A stretch of DNA of 64,000 bases. Source: Ascarosepion bandense. Lineage: Eukaryota > Mollusca > Cephalopoda > Sepiida > Sepiidae. A program made the position numbers and the translations under genes. Below are positions 19,490 to 29,729 of the stretch, piece after piece (position 1 is the stretch's first letter; every line of letters begins with the position of its first letter). Below the pieces are notes generated by a model. That model had not been told where the DNA came from, made no database searches, and saw only the letters and a list, made by a program, of their open reading frames with translations. Where the stretch lies: the NCBI GenBank assembly GCA_037127315.1, contig JBBBDQ010000349.1, positions 374,001-438,000 of the forward strand, read 5' to 3'.

Positions 19490-20392
19490 TTAATATGCAG
19501 AATACTGCTACCACATCTGATCGGATGCCCCTGCTATTCACCTTGGGGTTCTTGACAGAATCCAATGAAGAATGTGCAATGTGATGGATACCGACTTGAC
19601 ATCTCAGCTGCAGTTGTTATCTCATCGGCGTGACGTGGCTTCCCTGTGCCTCTTCTATAATTACTTTCACGGCTTCTACTCCAATGAACTTAGGTCATTG
19701 GTGCCTTCTCGGTATGAATTTACACGAGCTACTAGATTAGCAACTAGGTCCCATCCTTTTAGAGTGAAACCGATAAAATGTACCCGCAATTTCTACTCTA
19801 ACAGCTTCTTTTATCAACCTTACCGCCTGTGGAATTCCCTTCAGTATACTTGCTTCCTCGACAGCTACAATCTCCAGGAATTTAAATGTAAGGTCAACAG
19901 ACATCTCCTATCTCACTAACTCGCATCCATTCTCTCAAGCTGTTTTTTCATCTACTCCACCCCCATCCTCGTTATTTGTCATGGGGAAACACCCCTATTT
20001 CTCAGATAATGGAATATCCCTCCTATATTAATAAGAGTTAACAGGAAGTTCTTGGAAATTTCGTAGGAGTTCTTTAGACTTCTACTGGAGTTCAGTAGAA
20101 CTACTAGGCAGTCGGTACTAGTCGGCAGTTAGCCGAATACTAAGGAGTCAGCTTTCAGTGGAAGATTACCAAGTTCCTAATATTTTACGTTAAATCGATT
20201 TGCAACCGATATAGCACGATTATAACCTTCAGCGCGAAAACTACTGCACAGCAGTATTCTCATCCGTCTGTTACTCTCCTCCTGACATTTTCTTATAATT
20301 AACCCCTCTTTCTCATCAGCTTCCCCTATGTAACCCCCTGCGCAAAATGGTAGTAGAATGCCTTACTTGGGGTGAGATGATTTTTTAAAAAA
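19490..20392 (+). pseudogene. Jockey-like LINE 3' end, split by a solo LTR
   Basis: The frame 19572-19919 (115 codons) reads CNVMDTDLTSQLQLL, then RRDVASLCLFYNYFHGFYS, then NSFFYQPYRLWNSLQ, then NLQEFKCKVNRHLLS. This is the conserved C-terminal domain after the RT in Jockey/CR1-like LINEs. The 3' UTR continues to 19976, is interrupted by the solo LTR, and resumes at 20254 with the family tail ending at GGGGTGAGATGA. The RT is absent (5' truncation). Other copies: 24195, 25186, 29425, 32840, 46440, 51455 and 57870-60780. Confidence 0.7.
19977..20253 (+). mobile_element. Solo LTR of the Ty3/gypsy family at 37846
   Basis: It starts TGTCATGGGGAAACAC and ends CTACTGCACAGCA, and matches the LTRs at 37846-38114 and 40922-41146 along its length. 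The 3' flank is GTATT and the 5' flank TTATT. Another LINE copy at 46660 has GTATT at this place, so the left copy has mutated once and the target duplication was 5 bp. Confidence 0.8.
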
Positions 20393-20530
20393 AAGGAAAT
20401 TTGTTATTTAGGTGTGTTATTTCAGTTGTGTTGACTTTGAAGTTTCGTGAGAACATTTTCTGTAATGTCTTCAATCTTTGGAATCACTTGGTTTTTCTAT
20501 TTTTATTTTAGTGACAAGTTTCTCCACATT

Positions 20531-20531
<1 letters not shown>

Positions 20532-20609
<78 letters not shown>
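20532..20609. repeat. (TC)n then (TA)n microsatellite
   Basis: Compound dinucleotide repeat; frames across it are artefacts. Confidence 0.95.
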
Positions 20610-20612
<3 letters not shown>

Positions 20613-20931
20613 TGTGCGTCACAAAAATAAGTATAAATTGCAATAATTATAGTATTCTTCCAATTATTCACATTAATTTTTTTTAAATTATGGCTAAACA
20701 GTTACTTCCCCACTTCCTACCACTACTAACTCAAGGTTTAAACCACATACTTCCTATTACCAAAAAAGAAATTACTAATATAATTCCGCTATCTCCCAAC
20801 CCTTTCTTTTACAAGACCAAACATGTGGGCTTACAATTTTTCCTCATTCTTTGTTTATATGGAGTTGAGAATGCATGTCTTAAAATGACATGTCGATAAT
20901 GGCTATTTCCACTCTAAATTTTATCTGAATT

Positions 20932-20935
<4 letters not shown>
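20610..20935. other. Unassigned sequence, then (TA)n
   Basis: A 69-codon frame (20690-20899) has no recognised domain. A (TA)n run follows at 20936-20979. Confidence 0.35.
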
Positions 20936-20979
<44 letters not shown>

Positions 20980-20980
<1 letters not shown>

Positions 20981-21345
20981 CTAACTGAGCTTAGTAGGAA
21001 GAGGCGGAAACACATATAAGAATGATATTGGGATTCAAGAGAGATCACCCTAGATAGAGGAAGGCGTTCCCTCACGTAAACACCCAAGCCCATGTATGGG
21101 GACATTGGAGTATTCCTGAAAAGGGAAGGTAGCCAGGGACGTAGAATTCAGAAGAGAGGATAGAAGAATCAGGGTTACTTTCGCAGAGGGCTAGGGTGTC
21201 AGGTGAGTTTAATTGGAGGAAGGATTCGACACTGTAAAAGTTGGGACATATACCTCGTATGTTAGTGAAGATGTTAATGGGTTTGGATGTTTTTTGATTG
21301 GCTGGTTTAGTTTTGCGATTACGATAGTGTGAGTTCATGGTTAGT
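20980..21345 (-). pseudogene. Jockey-like LINE, AP-like endonuclease N-terminal fragment
   Basis: Two overlapping minus-strand frames read NIFTNIRGICPNFYSVESFL, NSPDTLALCES, SEFYVPGYL, then, after a frameshift near 21090, MGLGVYVRERLPLSRVISLES. The order N-I-R..N, D-x-L-A-L-x-E, x-x-P-G-Y, G-x-x-V-Y-V-R is that of the endonuclease domain at the start of Jockey/CR1-like ORF2. The Glu of the L-A-L-C-E motif, usually catalytic, is present. The rest of the protein is missing. Confidence 0.65.
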
Positions 21346-21349
21346 GAGT

Positions 21350-21735
21350 TTTATTAGGAGAGAGGCCAAGAGAATAATCAGTAGGTCACTGTATGCAGCG
21401 TGTGAGAGAGAGAAGCTGGTGCAGACCGCAGCATAATGTGGCCTCTGGTTGCCCACCGGAATTTCATGCAGGGACACCCATCCATGCGCTACATAGCATT
21501 ACATAAGACCCCGGTACTATTCAGCTGTTGATCTGAGCAGCCTCTCTTGAAGCTACGCAAGATTTCAGGCTTCTAATTACCAATTGGGAGAAGCAACCAG
21601 GAAACCGCTAACCCGGTACCCTCAGAATGCAGAGACGTTACCACCATTCACAATTACTGCAAAAAGCTCTAGCACTAAGAATTGATGAGAGGAGAGAATC
21701 GGGAGATCACTTCCTAAACAGGAAAACACAATTAA
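21350..21735. other. Possible upstream part of the Jockey-like LINE
   Basis: Balanced base composition adjoining the endonuclease fragment on its 5' side. Could be ORF1 or 5' UTR of the same element, but no domain is visible. Confidence 0.3.
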
Positions 21736-21739
21736 ATTA

Positions 21740-21960
21740 AATTAATTCCTAACATTAAAATATTTTCAAAAGAAAACACAGTAATTCAATTAAATGAATT
21801 CCCAAGATTGAATTAAAATACCTTCAAAGAAAACAACAATTAAATGAATTCTCAAAATTTAATTAAATACCTTCAAATGAAAACAGTTAAATGAATTACC
21901 AAAATTAAACTAAAATACCTTCAAAAGAAAACAACAATTAAATGAATTCACAAAGTAAAA
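21740..21960. repeat. Minisatellite, units of about 50 bp
   Basis: AATTAAATGAATTC recurs at about 21792, 21838, 21886 (variant) and 21937, each followed by ATACCTTCAAA and GAAAACA. At least four diverged units. Confidence 0.7.
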
Positions 21961-22749
21961 GATAGCTACAAGAGAAAACAAAAATTAAAGGGATGCTTAC
22001 GCATTCGAAACGCTAAATACAAAGAAACAGGAATATTTCGATAAAAAGAAAGAAAAGTGTTAAACTTTTATGTAAAACAAGCCTTCCTATGTGACAGTGA
22101 ATACAGGACAATCTTCTCACACAATGAATAAGAGACAAGAGGCAATAGGAATGTGTCTCTAAAGAAGGATGCTTAGAAAATCATGGACTGAATACCTGAG
22201 TTTTAAAGAAGTTTGAAGGAAAATGCATACAAAAAGGATGCTTACAGTATTTATATTACTCGGACTATTGTCCTCATCTTAGTTATCATTTGTACTATGT
22301 TTCGGCCGTTGTACGCTTTGGCCTTCTTCAGGTGCTAAGAATTTAGAACCGAACTCTTTATTACAATCACTGTGGTATATGAACTCCATTCCTTGCATAT
22401 CAGTCCTTAGGGACATATGGCCCAGTGGATATAGACGTTGGTTAGTTCCTGTGACTTGAATGTTATGTCGCCAAGTATAAATGAATAACTCAACAACAGA
22501 ATCAGAATATAAGTTGTATTCCGCGGAAAGACGGTTAGTATGTACAGAAGTGATTAGTAATATTTACAATAGAAAAGATACAAGAGTCCAATCCGTCGTA
22601 AGACGTGTGTATACGTGATTACTTCCGGTACGCCACCGGAAGTGTGACTAACTCTTCACTGACTCGCACTGACTCTTCAGTAACTCATTATAGACTCTCA
22701 AGTGACTCTCTACGATTGTATTTACTAGCCTTCCCACGCAAGGCTGGAT

Positions 22750-22932
22750 GTGACACATGGTCATTTTATAGTGGGTATTCCCGGCCATATAGCCGGGCCA
22801 AAAAATGTTTGTCTATTTTTGCCCAGTCGTGGTTCTACCCTTCGGCGGAACCACGAGTGGTTCTGCCTTCGGGTAGAGGGCGCTCTCTGCTCGGAAGCAG
22901 AGAGCGCCCTCTACCCGAAGACAGAGAGCTGA
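22750..22932 (+). other. Open frame shared with 45818-46030, function unknown
   Basis: A 60-codon frame (MTHGHFIVG.., PKNVCLF, STLRR, CSEAESAL) resembles a 70-codon minus-strand frame at 45818-46030. The shared frame may only reflect shared repeat DNA. No known domain. Confidence 0.3.
22867..22920. repeat. Perfect G+C-rich hairpin, 25-bp arms, 4-nt loop
   Basis: The left arm begins CTTCGGGTAGAGGGCGCTC, the loop is CGGA and the right arm ends GAGCGCCCTCTACCCGAAG. Both arms are identical inverted copies. It lies in the middle of the PLE-type element. A weaker relative is at 45890-45913. Confidence 0.9.
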
Positions 22933-23718
22933 CAGTGTCGTAGAGTCGTCAGTCTAGTGACTCGGTACGACTCTCTTGTAGAGAATCCACCATTGCTATA
23001 TATAGCAATGGGAACAGTACATTTGTAGTCAAATAGGAGCGGCGCCCTAACATTGACCAAATGTGTTGTGAGTTCAATAACAAGCTACAGAAGTGGTGAA
23101 CAGGTAACTTACACGGTTAGAGGGAGATAACTCATGACTACGAAAAGAGTCACTACTACGCAAGGAATGGAATCATATACCCCAGTGATTATAATAAAGA
23201 GTTCGGTTCAAATTTCCTAGCACCTGAGGAAGGCCGAAGCGTACTATGGCCGAAACGTCGTACAAATGACAACAAAGATGAGAATAATAGTCCTAATAAT
23301 GTAAATACTGTAAATACTAGCACATCTCAGAAATATAGACAAATACAAAAGGGTGCTTACATCTAGAATCAAAAATAGACACTTGAAATTTCAAAGCCAC
23401 ATACTAAGGAAAGAAAGCTTGGAGACTTTTACACTCACAGATCATATTGAAAGCAAGAGAAATAGCAAGTACTCTAAGGAACTTGTTTAAATGAATGGCA
23501 GAACAGGGGTTAAGTGGAAATAAAAGACGGTGGACGGACAGTTGCGTACCTAGATAATTGAGTACCTCACATAATTTTTAAGTTACCATATTTTTTTAAG
23601 AATTGCAAATTTCAAACTAGCTTTTAATTATTCCAAAATCAAAAAGATAGCTAACATATCAATTTTGTTACCAATAATAAAACTCTAAATAGGAGAATCA
23701 TGGCGCTATTAGATAAGT

Positions 23719-24012
23719 CAGTCAGTTAAGTGCCATACGTAATACATGCGCTGGGCGATCATGTCTCGAAAGACAGATTGGGCAGAACATTATCCCGCAG
23801 TAGGTTGCTTTTACTTTCTACGGTAGACTGATTGCCAACCAAAGCCATAGAACCCAATCTGTCCTATTATTTAACCCATAACTGGAGGGAAGAGACGGAT
23901 TAATACCTTTCCCAAGGGTATCTGCGCGTAAGTGAATGCCACGAACTCAACGGAAATTTGAACTCGGCCATCCGATTTCTCCTTCCAGGTCGATATCGGC
24001 TGCACAATAACG
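23719..24012 (-). mobile_element. SINE-A, full-length copy
   Basis: The tail, body and head are all present on the minus strand; the head landmarks are diverged (GCTGCACAATAACG). A small deletion removes part of the CATGTCTC hairpin near 23765. Confidence 0.8.
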
Positions 24013-24194
24013 CACGTTAGACAAGTACGCTCTTGAAAACATGATAAATGTCTTAAAAGAGATAGCACACAACATTTATAATTTTTTATTAATTTGAGAA
24101 AATAGAATAAATTTTAATTTGTGAAATATTTCTTAATCACTGTTAATCTTTCATTGCCTTATAACAACAATAATCTTGTGATTTTTTAATTTTT

Positions 24195-24425
24195 TTATAA
24201 TCCTTTCACCCCAAGCAAGGAAATACTGCCACTGGTGCGCAGAGGATTTACAATGAAAGGAGACGGATAAAAAGAAAACAGGTGATGTTGAACAAAGTGT
24301 AAGAAAAAGGTGAGAGTCACGGAGATAAAAGATGGTAATCGGCATTGCATTTAAATTTTTGGCGATTGGATCTATCAGGGAAGCAAGCATGGGTAATGGA
24401 ATTCCACAGGCAGGAATTGCGAGGA
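24195..24425 (-). mobile_element. Jockey-like LINE 3' UTR and C-terminal end
   Basis: Family tail CACCCCAAGCAAGGAAATACTG at the 3' side, then the coding end near GCATTTAAATTTTTGGCGATTG and GAATTCCACAGGCAGGAATTG, both shared with 51455-52095 and 25186-25520. Confidence 0.6.
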
Positions 24426-24429
24426 AAGA

Positions 24430-24800
24430 AAAGTATATATTTTAATATTTTAATATCTCAGTTCCTTCTTCTTACCTTTCTGTTAGGTTTGACTTGATTT
24501 TATTTTATCTTTTCCAGTGTTTGAATTCGTCTTTTGTCTTCATTTTTTTTTTCTTTTTTCCTTTTCTTTTTTGTTTTACTGCTTTATCTTTTTGTCTTCT
24601 TCTGCTTTCAAATTTGACATGTCTGGATTTTCACGGTGAAACATTCGCTACACTATCGTCTAGCTAGCAAATCGTGCACACACCTTTCTTTAAAATCTCA
24701 TTACCTCTCACTCCAATTAATTCTTCTCATTGGATAGTCTTGTTTTTATTTCTTCAATGTTATTTATCTATTTATTCATATTTAAAAAATCTCAATATGT
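24430..24800. other. Unassigned T-rich sequence
   Basis: Pyrimidine-rich DNA, no recognisable feature. It ends at the solo LTR. Confidence 0.35.
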
Positions 24801-24805
24801 ATATA

Positions 24806-25060
24806 TGTTGTGGGACCCATACTCACATCAACATGGACTCACCCACTGCTATATTAATATGTGTGTGGTAGCAGTAGTGGGGAAACAGACAGTGGCACTG
24901 TGCGCATGACCGCAGTCGACTACCAAGGACTATACTGGATTCATAAGCTCTGCTTACTGTACCTTCTTCTTTGTAACCTTTTCTCTAAATACATCTTTCT
25001 TTAACCTACACCTCGTGTTCCGTGTTATATTCCCGTGGACAGATTTTTCGCTCCACAACA
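24806..25060 (+). mobile_element. Solo LTR, second family
   Basis: 255 bp from TGTTGTGGGACCC to CGCTCCACAACA; the termini TGTTGTGG/CCACAACA are 8-bp inverted repeats. ATATA flanks both ends (24801-24805 and 25061-25065), a 5-bp target duplication, though in A+T-rich DNA this alone is weak. The orientation is inferred from a late CTCTAAATACATC segment that may hold the RNA 3' end. It differs in sequence from the LTR at 37846. Confidence 0.65.
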
Positions 25061-25149
25061 ATATATTACAAAAAAAAAATTAAACACATTTTACTATCTA
25101 ATGATGGTGTTTGAACACCGAAAATTTATAGCTATCCAGGTGCAGTATG

Positions 25150-25153
25150 CAAA

Positions 25154-25186
<33 letters not shown>

Positions 25187-25187
25187 T
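25150..25187. repeat. (AAT)n microsatellite at a LINE tail
   Basis: Adjoins the 3' end of the LINE copy at 25186. Confidence 0.9.
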
Positions 25188-25520
25188 ACCATATAATCGT
25201 TTCACTCCAAGCAAGGCAATACCGCCACTGGTGTGCAGGGGGTTTACAATGAGAAGAGACGGATGACAGAAAAGAAAACAGTAGAGGTAATGTTGAACGA
25301 AGGGTAAGAAAGAGGTGAGAGTAACGGAGATAAGACATGGCAATCGACGTTGCATTTTAACTTATGTAGATTTTTATCTATCAGGGAAGGGAGCACGGGG
25401 AAGGGAGCTCCACAGGCAGGAATTACGAGGAAAGAAACTGCCGGAGTATATGACGTATTTTCACGCCTAGATGCGAAAAGGCTCGCTGGAGCCTGCATCA
25501 TGAGAAGTTTCACTATTTAA
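25186..25520 (-). mobile_element. Jockey-like LINE 3' end
   Basis: Same tail as 24195-24425 (TCACTCCAAGCAAGGCAATACC) and the same coding end with GAGCTCCACAGGCAGGAATTAC. It extends farther upstream to GCCTAGATGCGAAAAGG. Frames are broken. Confidence 0.6.
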
Positions 25521-25524
25521 ATCT

Positions 25525-26835
25525 CGACGTTAACCTGTCAAAAGTCAGTCGACATAGGAGCGGTTAGCTGAAGACCTCGTGGCAATGTAACGAAGGAAAA
25601 TTCAAGAAGCCAACCCGGATGCAGGGTACGCCACAGTTTCATTCGCTCTCTTCTTCCAACGTCCTTTTCTTCATTTTCACACCACATCGCTAAAGAGGAC
25701 AACAGCAACAACAAAAATGGACATGTAAAGTACAACTTCTTCATTTGTTTTGCCTTCTCTTTCTCTCAAACTGTCGCGACCTACTAAAAAGAGGAAGACT
25801 TTATATTCTGCTACTACACAACCATGAAATCTAAACTTTTGCGGACATTTTAAATACCTAGTGTGAAAAGAAATGGAAATTCTTTTTCTTATATTTGGCG
25901 AATTGTGTGTGAGATGTAGGTGGGGTGGGAAATGGGTAATAAGAGCTGTAAGTTGTGAGTTAGAGTTTGAACGAAAAGAGGGAAGAGGTAGAAGATAAAG
26001 GTGATTAATGGACGTGTTGAAAATTTTCTAGACAGATTTAACATGAGATGATAAGGTGTGGTCCTTTACAGCATTTATAGTCAATTCTTTAGGTTTAATA
26101 AAAGAAAAAATAAGGAAATGTATATGGGGTGGAGACCTGGCCGTATCTGACTACAGGGCACACCGAGCACGGGTCCGGGCCGATCCGTGCAATCATAGTG
26201 AAAATCCGGGCAAGGAAAAATGTCAGAAATCAAACTAAACAATTAACAAAGAAACAAAGAAACAAAGAAACAAAAACGAAGAAAACATCCAAATGAACGC
26301 AGTAAAAATCTGATAATTTATTAATTTTGGGAGAAAAGACTGGTTATACTCAGAAAGTCCAAACCCGATTTCCTGCTTTCGTTCACGTTCTGTGCGTAAT
26401 TCCAATGAAATAGCCGAAAAGATCCGCAAAACCATAGTTTCTGGAAACGGATGACACTGATGACGTCATCATATTGTCAACTAATAAATCCGGACAATTT
26501 TCTCTGTGCCCGGTGTTTTTTTTGTTTTTTTTTTAAGCATCAGCTACGGCCCTGGGTGGAGAGGAGTAGGAGTGAGTGTGATAAAGTTGAAACAGAAATT
26601 GCTATTTGGTAAATATGTCTTTATTAGTGAATTATACGACTACAAATATTTTTGTATTTAAACTTGGTTTTTACAATTAATCTATTATTTTATAATTAAC
26701 CTTAATTTAAATTTAGGAAACCTCTTTTTTATATAAAACTTTAAATTAGATCAACGTTTGTGGTGTAAAATAAAGGTAAAATCTGACGTAAGAGTGTTGT
26801 TAATATTCTATAGGTTTATCGTTTCTAGGGATCCT
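25525..26835. other. Unassigned sequence, no gene recognised
   Basis: About 1.3 kb with open frames up to 68 codons on both strands and no recognised domain. (AAACAAAG)n-like text is at 26240-26275. Nothing supports an exon. Confidence 0.35.
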
Positions 26836-26839
26836 AACT

Positions 26840-27245
26840 TTGGCTTTTGTAGTTTTAGCATGATTGTAAGGTTAGTTCTTTAATTTGTTTGCAGTTTACT
26901 GTGGTTTCATTCCTCTGGTTTAATATTATGTTGCTATTTCTGTATTTAATGATTTACATTTTTTCTTGAAGACAAAGGAAACATGGTTCCTTTACCGATT
27001 TAGATGTTCTAACCTGGTTGAGGATTTTCCATTTAACTTTAAGTGTTTATTTACGTTTTTTAACTTCCAAAATTACTTAGAACGTGATGTCATATTTTGT
27101 TTGTCCTTGTTATTGAAAGATGAGGGGTGATTGTAAAAGTGCTTTTTAAAAATGTTTATTGTGTTTCCGATATATATTTTGTCATCCTTAGGATTCTCCA
27201 TAGATGAAATTAAATAACTGATTAAATGGAGGGTTATGCCATATG
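26840..27245 (-). pseudogene. Penelope-like element, endonuclease and C-terminus
   Basis: The minus strand reads WHNPPFNQ (end of the RT/linker region), then DDKIYIGNTINIFKKHFYNH and PSSFNNKDK (GIY-YIG core with YIG and downstream R/K..H), then KRKNTLKVKWKILN, then KEPCFLCLQEK and LNQRNETTVNCK. This is the PLE endonuclease with its Cys-containing C-terminal segment, in the right order but in changing frames. A deletion removes the region between the NPPFNQ motif and the YIG core. Confidence 0.7.
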
Positions 27246-27267
27246 ATTTTCCTGCTTCTATATTTTT

Positions 27268-27830
27268 CTGATTAACAGAAATATCATATGGTATAATCCT
27301 CCATTTAATCAGTTTGCTAAGTTTAAGCTGGGACATAAATCTCTTAAGCTAATAGATAAACATTTCCCCCAAAATAACCCTGCAAGCAACATCTTCAATA
27401 AGAATACAATAAAACTCAGTTATAACTGCTCCAACAATTTAGAAAAAATAATTAAATTACATAATAATAAAATATTAAAAGCATACAACAAAATAACTCC
27501 AACGCTCATACCAGTCTGCTCCATAATAATAACCTTTGTAACTGTAGAAACCAAAACCAATGCCCCATTTCTAATAAATGGTTTAGAAAATCCGTGGTAT
27601 ATATGAGTTCGATTTCATAAACCCCAGTGATAATAATAAAGTGTTCGGTTTGAAATTCCTAGCTCCTGAAGAAGGCCGGAGCGTACAATGGCCGAAACGT
27701 CGTACAAATGGCAACAAATATGAGGACAAGAGTCCGAATAATGTCAATACTGTAAATACTACCTCATCTCGGAAATATAAACAAATACTGATTTCAGCAC
27801 CTTGTTGTCTTTCTGCTAGAAAATATTAGA
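27268..27830 (+). pseudogene. Penelope-like element, RT C-terminal part plus terminal repeat
   Basis: The plus strand reads RNIIWYNPPFNQFAKF, then KSLKLIDKHFPQNN, then IFNKNTIKLSYNCSNNLEKII. These are the conserved PLE segments between RT and endonuclease. After a deletion of the endonuclease the element's end follows (27600-27830: GTGTTCGGTTTG, then AGGCCGGAGCG, then GGCCGAAACGTCGTAC). It lies head to head with the copy at 26840-27245. Confidence 0.7.
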
Positions 27831-27904
27831 CTGTGAAAACGGGCGCCGTAAATATACCTGGATTGATATAACTATTAAGATTTCTAGCAACTTTTAGGCT
27901 CAAT

Positions 27905-28510
27905 ACTTGGCGGGAAATCAAGCAGGTACAAAATTTAAATACCTGGGAAGTGTTTTAACAGAAGACGGAAAGTGCGACGCTGAGATCCGAAGGCGAATCG
28001 GCATGGCGAAAGAAGCATTCCAGAAGTTAAGTAAAGTATTAAGCAACAGGACAATTTCGATAGAAACAAAGAAGAGAGTACTAGATTGCTATGTGATGTA
28101 AGTTCTTCAATGTGACAGTGAATGTTGGACAATATTATCAAAGATGAAGAAAAAACTTGAAGCAACTGAAATGTGGTTCTACAGAAGGATGCTGCGAATA
28201 TCATGGATCGAGCATGGGAGCAATGATGAGGTTTTGGAAAGGATGGAAACGAAAAGAAAATTAATACTGTGCATCAGGAAGAGACAGCTAAAATTCTTGG
28301 GATATGCGATGAGGAAGGAGGGCTTGGAGAACCTGATACTAACAGGTCAGATAGAAGGAAAAGAAACAGAGGAAAGCAGCGGATAACATATTTGAAGGAC
28401 CTGATCAGGTGGATGACGGAACGAAGTTGGCTTGGTGCAATAGATGAAAGCGTGCTAAGAGCCACCAGGGATAGGGAGACGTGGAAAGCCAGGGCACATA
28501 AAAGAAAAAA
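27905..28510 (+). pseudogene. RTE-like LINE, C-terminal half of ORF
   Basis: Frames at 27907-28101 and 28144-28386 give QAGTKFKYLGSVLTEDGKC, DAEIRRRIGMAKEAFQKLSK, then TEMWFYRRMLRISW, then RQLKFLGYAMRKEGLENL, and, after a frameshift near 28380, ITYLKDLIRWMTERSW. It is the most complete copy of the domain downstream of the RT: the F-K-Y-L-G-S block (end of RT) is followed by the thumb/C-terminal region. An in-frame stop after CYVM and the frameshift disable it. Confidence 0.75.
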
Positions 28511-28685
28511 GAAGAAAACTAGGCAGCGAGGAATTAGATTAGTATGACTATGTAAACGTTTTCTATTCCCTCATAGCATTTACACAATTTGGTTTTACTA
28601 CAGTTATTCAAACGATTGCAGTACCTGCAAGCTACTATAACGTTATCCTTATATATTCGCACTTGAGGTTATATATATATCTATA

Positions 28686-28861
28686 CTAGCAGTATAGCCC
28701 GGCGTTTTCCAGGTGTAATGAAAGCTTTAAAACTAATCCATGGTCCTGAGCTCAAACTCAGCCTAAAGAATATTTGTGTGAAGTTTAGTGAGAATCGGAT
28801 AAAAATTGTGGATTTGTATAAAGGACATACAGACAGATAAACAGACACACAAACATCTTGC

Positions 28862-28903
<42 letters not shown>

Positions 28904-29220
28904 CAATTTTCTGCACTATTGTAAGAACTGCAACATTGAAACTTCTGAATATCGTTTCTTATGTCTTTCTCTATGAGTGTATCAAATTTGATTAAAATCA
29001 GACCATTCCTTTTATAACCCGATTTTTTCGATTATCGATTTTCGATATTTATCGGGGGCACCTCGACACAAAACCTAGCTCAGAACACTTGCAGACGCTT
29101 ATAGTACAACTGTGTAAATCTTCAAGATAATCGGTTCAGCCTTTCGGAGTCTATAGGTAACGGATACACACAGACACACACAGACACACACACACAGAGT
29201 CAAAGTTCCATTTATAAATA

Positions 29221-29227
<7 letters not shown>
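28686..29227 (-). mobile_element. Non-autonomous Helitron
   Basis: On the minus strand it ends ATACTGCTAG, with GCCGGG just inside. The 5' end reads AAACTTATTTATAAATGG, as at 16649, but the first two bases are TA where TC is expected, next to (TA)n. Internal (TA)n at 28869-28900. About 540 bp, shorter than the 730-739 bp relatives. Confidence 0.75.

Positions 29228-29275
<48 letters not shown>
29226..29275. repeat. (TA)n microsatellite
   Basis: Adjoins the Helitron 5' end. Confidence 0.95.
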
Positions 29276-29279
<4 letters not shown>

Positions 29280-29424
29280 GGCGTCGGATTCTGCCTGTAA
29301 TCAACACTTGATTGAAAATCCTGATTTTCAGATTGTACATCCAGTACTATTTTGGCAAAGACTAAGAACACACACATACACACAAATATATATATATATA
29401 TATATATATACATATTATTTTTCT

Positions 29425-29590
29425 TTTACTTATTTCAGCCAACATAGCATTAGGCCGCCACTAGGGCGCAGTGAGAGAAAAGCCTAGTTACCGGCTGTTT
29501 TGAAGAAAGGATAAAAGATGAACGAGATTCAAGAAGGTAGAAGATGGAAATTGACGTTGCAGTTATTCAAGCGAAAGCAGTACCTGCAAA
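29425..29590 (-). mobile_element. Jockey-like LINE 3' end, short copy
   Basis: Shares TTTACTTATTTCAGC and GCCTAGTTACCGGCTG with 32815-32880 and GGAAATTGACGTTGCA with other copies of the tail. Confidence 0.5.
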
Positions 29591-29629
29591 CTAATATAAC
29601 GTTATCCCATATATATTCGCACTTGAGGT

Positions 29630-29630
<1 letters not shown>

Positions 29631-29726
<96 letters not shown>
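29631..29726. repeat. (TA)n then (GT)n microsatellite
   Basis: Compound dinucleotide repeat. Confidence 0.95.
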
Positions 29727-29728
<2 letters not shown>

Positions 29729-29729
29729 T

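Larger units (their letters stand above)
22246..23346. mobile_element. PLE-type non-autonomous element with inverted termini
   Basis: The left end (22246-22480) is the reverse complement of the right end (about 23040-23346). Landmarks are GAGTTCGGTTC, AGCACCTGAGGAAGGCC, GGCCGAAACGTCGTAC and AATGTAAATACTGTAAATAC. A 14-base target duplication with one mismatch (AAAAGG[A/G]TGCTTAC) flanks it at 22232-22245 and 23347-23360. The same terminus follows a PLE coding fragment at 27268-27800, which is my reason for calling it PLE-type. Long variable duplications and inverted terminal copies are known for Penelope-like elements. Confidence 0.6.
22025..23560 (+). pseudogene. RTE-like LINE C-terminal fragment, split by a PLE-type element
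   Basis: 22025-22245 matches the FLCDSEYRTI to KKMLRKSW region of the family. 23361-23560 continues with SRIKNRHLKFQSHILRKESLET, the RQLKFLGHAMRKEGLE segment of other copies. The two halves join in register when the insert at 22246-23346 is removed. Frameshifts and stops throughout. Confidence 0.65.
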
